Assembly (NCBI RefSeq): GCF_000384295.1
Contig: NZ_KB913037.1
Span: 1,469,975 to 1,533,974 of the forward strand
DNA from: Amycolatopsis balhimycina FH 1894
GTDB taxonomy: Bacteria; Actinomycetota; Actinomycetes; Mycobacteriales; Pseudonocardiaceae
DNA length: 64,000 nt
Direction: 5' to 3'
Program-made: the position numbers and the translations under genes
Part shown: positions 51,131-57,691 of the stretch, piece after piece
Position numbering within the stretch: the first letter of the stretch is position 1
Layout of the letters: each line of letters begins with the position of its first letter
Notes under the pieces: model-generated
The model's database searches: none
Told to the model about the DNA's origin: nothing
The model's input: only the letters and a program-made list of their open reading frames with translations

Positions 51131-52341
51131 GGCGCTTTCTCCTTGTACCGGGCCAGTTCCTGCCGGGCGACCGTGCGCAGGTGGACTTCGTCGGGGCCGT
51201 CGGCGATCTTCAGTGCGCGGGTGATCGAGAACAGCCGGGCCAGCACGGTGTCGTCGCTGACCCCGGCCGCGCCGTGCGCCTGCACCGCGCGGTCGACGAC
51301 GCGGTGGGCGACGTCGAGGGCGGCGACCTTGATCGCGGCGACCTCCAGCCGGGCGGCCGCGTTGCCGACGGTGTCCATCAGCCACGCCGACTTGAGCACC
51401 AGCAGCCGCAGCTGCTCGATCTCGATGCGGCTGCGGGCGATCCATTCCCGCACGACGCCCTGGTCGGCGAGCGGCCCGCCGAAGGCGACGCGCGAGAGCG
51501 TCCGCTCGCACATCAGCTGCAAGGCGCGTTCGGCGAACCCGACCGCGCGCATCGCGTAGTGCATGCGGCCGGGGCCGAGCCGTCCCTGGGCCAGCGCGAA
51601 CCCCTCGCCTTCGCCGCCGAGCAGGTTCGCCGCGGGCACGCGGACGTTCTCGAACAGCACCTCGCCGTGGCCGAGGCGGTCGGTGTAGCCGAACATCGGC
51701 AGGTCGCGCAGCACGGTGACCCCCGGGGCGTCCCGCGGGATCAGGATCATGCTCTGCTGCCGGTAGGTCGGCGCGGAAGGGTCGCTGACGCCCATCAGGA
51801 TGATCAGCCGGCAGTCCGGGTCGAGGATGCCGGAGGTGTACCACTTGCGGCCGTCGACGACGTAGTGGTCGCCGTCGCGGGTGATGCGAGTGCGGATGTT
51901 GCGGGCGTCGGAGCTGGCGACGTCGGGTTCGGTCATCGCGAAGCACGACCGGATCCGGGCGTCCAGTAACGGTTTCAGCCACCGGTCCTGCTGCTCGGCG
52001 GTGCCGAAGAGCGACAGCAGCTCCATGTTGCCGGTGTCCGGGGCCGAGCAGTTGAAGACTTCGTTGCCGATGATCGAACGGCCCATCAGCTCGGCCAGCG
52101 GCGCGTAGTCGAGGTTCGTCAGCCCGGCACCCCAGCCGCCGTGGGCGAGAAACAGGTTCCACAGGCCTTCGGCGCGGGCCTTTTCCTTGAGTTCCACCAT
52201 GATCGGCGGCAACGCGTGGGGGTCGGCGGCCTCGGCGAGCTGGCGGTCGTACACCCGCTCGGCCGGGATGACATGGGTGTCCATAAAGGACTTGACCCGC
52301 TCCTGCAGTTCGGTGGCGCGGGCCGAAAACGCGAAATCCAT
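51127..52341 (-). CDS. Acyl-CoA dehydrogenase, ACAD10/11-like subgroup
   Basis: The 404-residue flavoprotein has CFAMTEPDVASSDARNI, GDHYVVDGRKWYTSGILDPDCR and the C-terminal ALKIADGPDEVHLRTVARQEL. The DGPDEVH end and the MTEP-DVASSDA loop are hallmarks of the ACAD10/11 branch, in which dehydrogenase-like chemistry removes phosphate from phosphorylated hydroxyacyl-CoA. The next gene upstream in the same transcript, two bases away, encodes an APH-like kinase, the partner activity. The ATG at 52341 is chosen from MDFAFSARATELQERV. Confidence 0.9.
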   Translation of the reverse strand: MDFAFSARATELQERVKSFMDTHVIPAERVYDRQLAEAADPHALPPIMVELKEKARAEGLWNLFLAHGGWGAGLTNLDYAPLAELMGRSIIGNEVFNCSAPDTGNMELLSLFGTAEQQDRWLKPLLDARIRSCFAMTEPDVASSDARNIRTRITRDGDHYVVDGRKWYTSGILDPDCRLIILMGVSDPSAPTYRQQSMILIPRDAPGVTVLRDLPMFGYTDRLGHGEVLFENVRVPAANLLGGEGEGFALAQGRLGPGRMHYAMRAVGFAERALQLMCERTLSRVAFGGPLADQGVVREWIARSRIEIEQLRLLVLKSAWLMDTVGNAAARLEVAAIKVAALDVAHRVVDRAVQAHGAAGVSDDTVLARLFSITRALKIADGPDEVHLRTVARQELARYKEKAP

Positions 52342-52343
52342 GG

Positions 52344-53237
52344 TCAGCTCCTCAGAATGGCCACGGCGGACCGGATCATCGCGGCGATCGTCGGCGGCAG
52401 CCGCTCCTGGTCGGGGTCGTGGTGCTTGCCTTCGCGGTGGCGGCGCAGGTTGTGGCCCATGATCGCGGCCATCTTCATCCGGCCGAGGGCCCGGAACCAC
52501 GCCATGTCCGGCAGGGGGTCGCCGTAGGCGTCCAGCAGGTCCGCTTCACTGGGCAGGCCGGGCACCGGGACGCCCAGCGCCGGAAAGTTGCCGTGGTCCG
52601 CGAACAGCAGGAACCAGCCGAGGTCGGTGCGGGGATCGCCGGTGCTCCAGATCTCCCAGTCCACGACGGCCGTCGCACGCGGTCCGGCGAACAGGACGTT
52701 CCCGAGCCGGAAGTCACCGTGCACCAGCACCGGCGGCAGGTCGTCCGGCACGGTGTCGGCCAGCAATCGCAGCAGGTCCTCGGCGCCCGGCCGCAGTTCG
52801 GCCGGGACCGCGTGCATCGTGCGGCTCCAGCGTTCCAGCTCACTCGCGGCCGTGGCGGGCGGTTCGCCGGGCACCGGTCCGGCGTCGTGCAGCAGGCGCA
52901 GGAGACGGGCCGCTTCGAGCATCCGCGTGCGCGCCAGCTCCGGGGTGAGGGCGTGTTTGTCGAGGACGGGCTCGATCGCCTCGCCCTCGGCGAACTCCAT
53001 GGCGAACCACGTCTCGTCCGTCACGATCACGCGCGGCACCGGAACGGCCGAACCCGCGAGAGCACGCAGGACCCGCGCCTGCCGCAGGACGTCGTTGCGG
53101 CCCACCGGTTTCTGCCCCGGCGGCACCGCCTTGACGACGTACTTGCCCTCGACCGAGTAGGTGAGCCCGGAGTGCCCGCCCGGCAGGACTTCCAGCTCAC
53201 CGCCGAGATGTTCCCGGACCTGGTCCGCGAGGCTCAT
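52344..53237 (-). CDS. APH-like kinase partnering the acyl-CoA dehydrogenases
   Basis: The 297-residue protein has catalytic HGDFRLGNVL (Asp175, Asn180) and metal-binding VVDWEIWSTGDPRTDLGWFL (Asp193), plus an N-terminal GGHSGLTYSVEGKYVVKAV with the ATP-lysine. It is shorter than the kinase at 40119 but has the same layout as the ACAD10/11 kinase domain. It lies between two acyl-CoA dehydrogenases, with ATGA overlap to the one upstream. It should phosphorylate a hydroxyacyl-CoA before elimination. Confidence 0.85.
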   Translation of the reverse strand: MSLADQVREHLGGELEVLPGGHSGLTYSVEGKYVVKAVPPGQKPVGRNDVLRQARVLRALAGSAVPVPRVIVTDETWFAMEFAEGEAIEPVLDKHALTPELARTRMLEAARLLRLLHDAGPVPGEPPATAASELERWSRTMHAVPAELRPGAEDLLRLLADTVPDDLPPVLVHGDFRLGNVLFAGPRATAVVDWEIWSTGDPRTDLGWFLLFADHGNFPALGVPVPGLPSEADLLDAYGDPLPDMAWFRALGRMKMAAIMGHNLRRHREGKHHDPDQERLPPTIAAMIRSAVAILRS

Positions 53238-54418
53238 CGCGACGGCTCCTTCGGCAGGCCGAGCACGCGCTCGGCGAGGATGGTCCGCTGGATCTCGTCC
53301 GAGCCGCCGGCGATGCTGTAGCCGGGCGCGCCCAGCAGGTGCTCGGTCCAAGCGAACGTGCCCCACTCGCCGGTGTCCGCGACCAGCCGCGGACCGAGCA
53401 GCTGCACCACGAGGTCGCTGGTCCGCCGCATCGTCTCGGTCGCGTAGAGCTTCCCCACCGACGCTTCCGCACCGGGCTCCCGTCCCGCCGCCAGTGCGGC
53501 CGTCACCCGCAGGCCGATGAGCCGCTGGACGAGCGTGCGGACGAACAGCTCCGCGGTCTGCTGCCGCTCGACGTCGGACAACGTACTGTGCCGGGCCAGT
53601 TCGATCGCGCGGTCGGCGTTGTCCAGGCCGAGCGACCCGGAGTCGAGGCGTTCGGCGGCCAGCACGCTGAGCGTGACCTTCCAGCCCAGCCCGGCCGGAC
53701 CGAGCCGGTCGGTGTCGGGCACGACCACGCCGTCGAGGTAGACCTCGTTGAAGCTGGCGCCGCCGGTCATCTGCCGGATCGGCCGCACGGTGACGCCCGG
53801 GGCGTCCATCCGCACCAGGAACACCGTGATCCCGGCGTGCTTGGGTGCCTCGGGATCGGTGCGGCACACCGCGACACCCCAGGTGGCGACCCGGGCGCCG
53901 GACGTCCACACCTTGTGCCCGTCGAGGACCCACTCGTCGTCGCGGCGCACCGCCCGGGTCCGGACCGCCGCGAGGTCGGACCCGGCTTCGGTCTCCGAGA
54001 ACAGCTGGCAGGCCAGTTCGTCGGTCCGCAGCATCGGCCGCAGCCAGCGCCGCTTCTGCTCGTCGGTCCCCCAGATCTCGATCGCCGGGGCGACCAGGTG
54101 CTGGGTGACGGGGAAGATCTCGCTGCGGCGCGGGACGTCGAACGCGGCTTCCTCGGTCCGGTAGAGCTGTTCGTAGAACGCGGGCAGTCCACGGCCGCCG
54201 GACGACGGCGCCCGGCCGAGCGCGCCCCAGCCCGCGTCGAACCGGGTGCGTTCCCACTCCTGGCCACGCGCGGTGTGCGAGCGTTCCTCTTCTTCGGTCC
54301 AGTTGTCGAACACCGCGACCGAGTCGTCGCCGGTTCCCCACGCGGCTGACGTCCGGGGACTGGCCACAGTGGACAGCCACTCCCGAGCCTGGGCGCGGAA
54401 CTCCGCCGGGCCGGTCAT
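53234..54418 (-). CDS. Acyl-CoA dehydrogenase
   Basis: The 394-residue protein has QLFSETEAGSDLAAVRTRA, DEWVLDGHKVWTSGARVATWG and the C-terminal GYSIAGGSDEIQRTILAERVLGLP. The last motif is that of standard acyl-CoA dehydrogenases and is unlike the DGPDEVH end of the neighbour at 51127. The N-terminal half is long and acidic (WGTGDDSVAVFDNWTEEEERSH), as in actinobacterial FadE proteins that act on steroid side chains. It overlaps the kinase gene downstream and the thiolase gene upstream (ATGA each). Confidence 0.9.
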   Translation of the reverse strand: MTGPAEFRAQAREWLSTVASPRTSAAWGTGDDSVAVFDNWTEEEERSHTARGQEWERTRFDAGWGALGRAPSSGGRGLPAFYEQLYRTEEAAFDVPRRSEIFPVTQHLVAPAIEIWGTDEQKRRWLRPMLRTDELACQLFSETEAGSDLAAVRTRAVRRDDEWVLDGHKVWTSGARVATWGVAVCRTDPEAPKHAGITVFLVRMDAPGVTVRPIRQMTGGASFNEVYLDGVVVPDTDRLGPAGLGWKVTLSVLAAERLDSGSLGLDNADRAIELARHSTLSDVERQQTAELFVRTLVQRLIGLRVTAALAAGREPGAEASVGKLYATETMRRTSDLVVQLLGPRLVADTGEWGTFAWTEHLLGAPGYSIAGGSDEIQRTILAERVLGLPKEPSR

Positions 54419-55551
54419 CGGCTCAGCACCGTGCACGCGCTGACCCCGGGCGCGCCGTAGACGTGGGTGAACCCGACGCTCGGCTCGCCCGGCACCTGAC
54501 GGGCGCCCGCCCGGCCGCGCAGCTGCTGCACGACCTCGTAGACCTGCCGCAACCCGGACGCGCCGATCGGCTCGCCGTTGGCGATGCAGCCGCCGTCGGT
54601 GTTGACCGGCAGCGAGCCGTCGATCTCCGTGGCCCGGGAAGCGATCAGCTTCTCCTGCTCGCCGTCCTCGCAGAAGCCGCATTCGGCCAGGTGCATCACC
54701 TCGGCTCCGCTTTCGGTGTCCTGCAGCTGGGCGACGTCCACATCGGACGGTTCGAGGCCGGCCGCTTCGAACGCCGCCGCGGCCGCGTCCCGGCTGACGC
54801 TGGTCGGCTCGCCCGCTTCCAGCACCGGGCTGAACACCTCGAACGAGCCACGACGGCGCGTCCGCACGACCGCCGACCGCAACGTGACCGGGTCGCGGGT
54901 GGGGACCGAGGGAGAGCACAGGACCAGCGCCGCCGCGCCCTCCCCCGGAGAACAGAACATGAACCGGGTCAGCGGGTCGTTGACCATGCCCGATTCGAGG
55001 ATCTCGTCGGCGCTGATCTCCTTGCGGCGCCACGCCTCCGGCGTCAGGCTGCCGTTGCGGTACGCCTTTTCCGCGACCAGCGCGAGGGTCCGCGGCGTGA
55101 TGCCGAAGTCGTGGGCGTAGCGCTGGATCTTCATGCCGAAGAACTGCGTGGTCACCATCAGGCCGTCGCGCCCGTAGGCGTCGTCCAGGCCCCAGTCCTC
55201 GGGACGGGGGTCGAACGCGCCCCGCGGGTGCTTGTCGAACCCGACGGCGAGCACGACGTCGGCCATCCCGCCGCGGATCGCGTTGACCGCCGAGACGAGC
55301 GCGCTGCCGCCGGTCGCACAGCCGTTCTTGACGTTGACGAACGGGAGCCCGGTCAGCCCGAGGTCGGCGACCAGGGTGTCGGCGAGCCCGGCGGCGTCGC
55401 TGCCGCCGAACGCGGCGCCGACCCGGGACCACGGGATCCCGGCGTCGGCCAGTGCCGCCGTCGCCGCCGCCACGGCGTGGTCCCGCCCGGACCGCTCGGA
55501 CCGGCCGAACGGCGTCCGGGCGGCACCGCAGATCAGGACGTCGTCGGTCAC
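54415..55551 (-). CDS. Thiolase family protein (SCP2/lipid-transfer thiolase type)
   Basis: The 378-residue protein has nucleophile Cys78 in VKNGCATGGSALVSAV, plus NTDGGCIANGEPIGASGLRQV and a C-terminal HVYGAPGVSACTVL. The short length without a classical second Cys-His loop places it with lipid-transfer thiolases such as actinobacterial Ltp proteins, which cleave or retro-aldol beta-keto or beta-hydroxy acyl-CoAs. The start is a GTG at 55551 with AGGAGG. It is coupled (GTGA) to an OB-fold protein, as is usual for this family. Confidence 0.87.
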   Translation of the reverse strand: MTDDVLICGAARTPFGRSERSGRDHAVAAATAALADAGIPWSRVGAAFGGSDAAGLADTLVADLGLTGLPFVNVKNGCATGGSALVSAVNAIRGGMADVVLAVGFDKHPRGAFDPRPEDWGLDDAYGRDGLMVTTQFFGMKIQRYAHDFGITPRTLALVAEKAYRNGSLTPEAWRRKEISADEILESGMVNDPLTRFMFCSPGEGAAALVLCSPSVPTRDPVTLRSAVVRTRRRGSFEVFSPVLEAGEPTSVSRDAAAAAFEAAGLEPSDVDVAQLQDTESGAEVMHLAECGFCEDGEQEKLIASRATEIDGSLPVNTDGGCIANGEPIGASGLRQVYEVVQQLRGRAGARQVPGEPSVGFTHVYGAPGVSACTVLSR

Positions 55552-55823
55552 GAATCCTCCTCGACCGGCTCGGCGTGCGGCACCCCGTCGGTCGCCTCGA
55601 CCCGGAACCGCATTCCGATATGGACACTGTGGACACCCGCCGGATCGGGGACGTCGAGCACGGCGGCCACGCGCGGCCCGCCGTCCAGCTCGACGTACCC
55701 GAGCGCGAACGGCCGGAAGCCGCCGGCAGGCGGGACGTACGGGGGCGACTTCGGGGCGAACCGCTGAACCGTCCACGTCCACAACGTGCCCTCGGCGGGC
55801 AGGGTCACCCCCGTCGGCGTCAT
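55548..55823 (-). CDS. DUF35 OB-fold protein lacking its zinc ribbon
   Basis: The 91-residue protein (TGVTLPAEGTLWTWTVQRFA, then GYVELDGGPRVAAVLDV) is the OB-fold half of DUF35 proteins, which bind and support thiolases such as Ltp and acetyl-CoA acetyltransferases. The usual N-terminal four-Cys zinc ribbon is absent and the protein has no cysteine at all. It overlaps the thiolase start (GTGA) and lies three bases after the next gene's stop, so it should form a complex with that thiolase. Confidence 0.8.
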   Translation of the reverse strand: MTPTGVTLPAEGTLWTWTVQRFAPKSPPYVPPAGGFRPFALGYVELDGGPRVAAVLDVPDPAGVHSVHIGMRFRVEATDGVPHAEPVEEDS

Positions 55824-55826
55824 CGC

Positions 55827-56615
55827 TCAGCGCCCCGTCCACTTGGGTTCGCGCTTCTCCAGGAACGCCGCGACGCCTTCGGCCGCGTCTTCCGAGTTCA
55901 GCGTCACGCCCACCGCGAGGTGCTCCATGACCATCAGCGACTGCGTGTCGGCGTCGAGGCTGCGGTCGATGGTCATCTTGGTGATGCGCATCTGGAACGG
56001 GCTCTTGTCGGTGAGGTGGCTGATGAACTCCTCGACCGTCTCGTCCAGCTTGTCGGCCGGCGCGGACTTGTTGATCAGGTCGAAGTCGACGGCCTCGACG
56101 CCGGAGAGCAGCTTGCCGGTGAGCATCAGCTCCTTGGTCTTGCGGATGCCGATCATCCGCGGCACCCGGTAGATCGGGCCCGCGCCGCCGAAGAGCCCGC
56201 GGCGCATGTGGAAGTCGCCGATCTTGGCATCGTCCGAGGCGATCGCGAAGTCGCACGAGATCATCAGCTCGAACCCGCCGGCGGTGACGTACCCTTCGAG
56301 GACCGCGACCGACGGCGTGTTCATCGAGTACAGGCGGTCGCAGATCTTCGCGGAGATGACGGCCACCTCCATCGCCGTCGAGCTGCCGATGTACTCGGCC
56401 TGCAGGCTGTCGAGGTCGAAGCCGGAGCAGAACGTGCCGCCGCGGCCGCGCAGGACCAGCACGCGCAGGTCCGGGTCCTTGTCGACCTCGGTGATGATCT
56501 CGTCGAGCCGCTCCAGAATCGGCACGGTGACGCAGTTCTTCTTCCACGGACGGTTCAGCCAGACCCGCGCCACGTTCCCGTCGCGCTCGAACTGGATTTC
56601 GTCTTCCACGGCCAT
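55827..56615 (-). CDS. Enoyl-CoA hydratase/isomerase
   Basis: The 262-residue crotonase has the motifs RGRGGTFCSGFDLDSLQAEY and VAVLEGYVTAGGFELMISCDFAIASDD, then a C-terminal EGVAAFLEKREPKWTGR. It probably hydrates a 2-enoyl-CoA made by one of the neighbouring dehydrogenases. It is the first gene of the leftward beta-oxidation operon; its promoter has a palindromic operator at 56627-56645, only 12 bases from the ATG. AGGAGAACGAG precedes the ATG. Confidence 0.88.
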   Translation of the reverse strand: MAVEDEIQFERDGNVARVWLNRPWKKNCVTVPILERLDEIITEVDKDPDLRVLVLRGRGGTFCSGFDLDSLQAEYIGSSTAMEVAVISAKICDRLYSMNTPSVAVLEGYVTAGGFELMISCDFAIASDDAKIGDFHMRRGLFGGAGPIYRVPRMIGIRKTKELMLTGKLLSGVEAVDFDLINKSAPADKLDETVEEFISHLTDKSPFQMRITKMTIDRSLDADTQSLMVMEHLAVGVTLNSEDAAEGVAAFLEKREPKWTGR

Positions 56616-56626
56616 CTCGTTCTCCT

Positions 56627-56645
56627 AACTGAACTGACTTCAGTT
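56627..56645. promoter_or_regulatory. TGAACTGA-type operator upstream of the enoyl-CoA hydratase operon
   Basis: AACTGAA-CTGAC-TTCAGTT is a perfect 7-base inverted repeat with a 5-base spacer, starting 12 bases from the ATG at 56615. It shares the TGAACTGA core with the sites at 48031, 61097 and 61932, and is the cleanest of the four. Confidence 0.7.
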
Positions 56646-56692
56646 TGATTGAATAGGTCGCACGGGCCTGCTGTCAACCCGCGTCCGGGTGG

Positions 56693-57691
56693 CTAAAGTC
56701 CCCATGCGGCGGCGAGGAACGCGCTGTGGTCCTGCGTGGTGCCGAACAGCACCTCGTCCGCGCGGGCGCGCCGGACGTAGCGGTGAGCCGGGTGCTCCCA
56801 GGTGAAGCCCGTCCCGCCGTGCAGCTGGACGTACTCGGCGACCGCGAGCCGATAGGCGCCGGTGCACACGGTCGCCGCCGCCGCGGCCGCCACTGGGAGT
56901 TCCGGAGAGCCGGTCGCGACGCAGGCGATGGCGTACGCCGCGGCCGAGCGCGCGGCCTCGTACTCCACCAGCAGGGCCGCGAGCCGGTGCTTGACCGCCT
57001 GGAACGAGCCGATCGGACGGCCGAACTGTCTGCGTTGCTGCACGTAGGACACCGTCGCGTCCAGTGCGTGCCCGATGCCGCCGAGCTGTTCGGCGGCCAG
57101 CGCGGCCCGGCCGATGTCGAGCACCCGCGGCACGACGTCCGCCGACCCGATCGGTGTGGCCGGGGTGCCGCGGAACTCGAGCCGCGCCTGCGGCCGGGTC
57201 TCGTCGAGCACCCGCAACGGTGTTCCGGGCACAGCCTCGCAGGCGTACAGCCGGTCCCCGGCCCGGACCAGGATCAGGTCCGCGTCGGCGCCGTCGAGGA
57301 CGAAGTCCGCCGAACCCGACAGCGTTCCGTCGCGTGCCTGGACGTCGCCGTCGAAGGCGACGGTGGCGGTCAGTGTGCCGTCGGCGATGGCGGGCAGGTA
57401 GCGCTCGTCGCCGCTGAGCAGGAGGGTGTGGGCGGCGAGCACCACCGTAGGCAGCAGCCGCGGAGCGCACAACGCGCGGCCGGCTTCCTCCAGCACCACC
57501 GCCAGCTCGGCGAACGAGTACCCGGCGCCGCCGTGCTCCTCGGGAATCGCGAGCCCCTGGACTCCCAGCTCCGCGGCCATGCGTTTCCAGAGGGAGCCGT
57601 CTGCCTCGTGCGCGGCGAAGAAGTCCCTGGTCACCGCGCGGAGTTCGCGCTGCTCCGCGGTCTCGGTCAGCAGCGCGGGATCGATCAGCAT
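56693..57691 (-). CDS. Acyl-CoA dehydrogenase, short form
   Basis: The 332-residue protein has the N-terminal GLAIPEEHGGAGYSFAELAVVLEEAGRALCAPRLLPTVV and the C-terminal LHGGTGFTWEHPAHRYVRRARADEVLFG. It is shorter than typical 380-residue family members and lacks the standard catalytic Glu motif (xGxxEI) near the end, which resembles the FadE heteromeric partner type of actinobacteria (one catalytic and one non-catalytic chain). The ATG at 57691 overlaps the fused ABC gene's stop (TGATG); a GTG one codon earlier is possible. Confidence 0.85.
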   Translation of the reverse strand: MLIDPALLTETAEQRELRAVTRDFFAAHEADGSLWKRMAAELGVQGLAIPEEHGGAGYSFAELAVVLEEAGRALCAPRLLPTVVLAAHTLLLSGDERYLPAIADGTLTATVAFDGDVQARDGTLSGSADFVLDGADADLILVRAGDRLYACEAVPGTPLRVLDETRPQARLEFRGTPATPIGSADVVPRVLDIGRAALAAEQLGGIGHALDATVSYVQQRRQFGRPIGSFQAVKHRLAALLVEYEAARSAAAYAIACVATGSPELPVAAAAAATVCTGAYRLAVAEYVQLHGGTGFTWEHPAHRYVRRARADEVLFGTTQDHSAFLAAAWGL

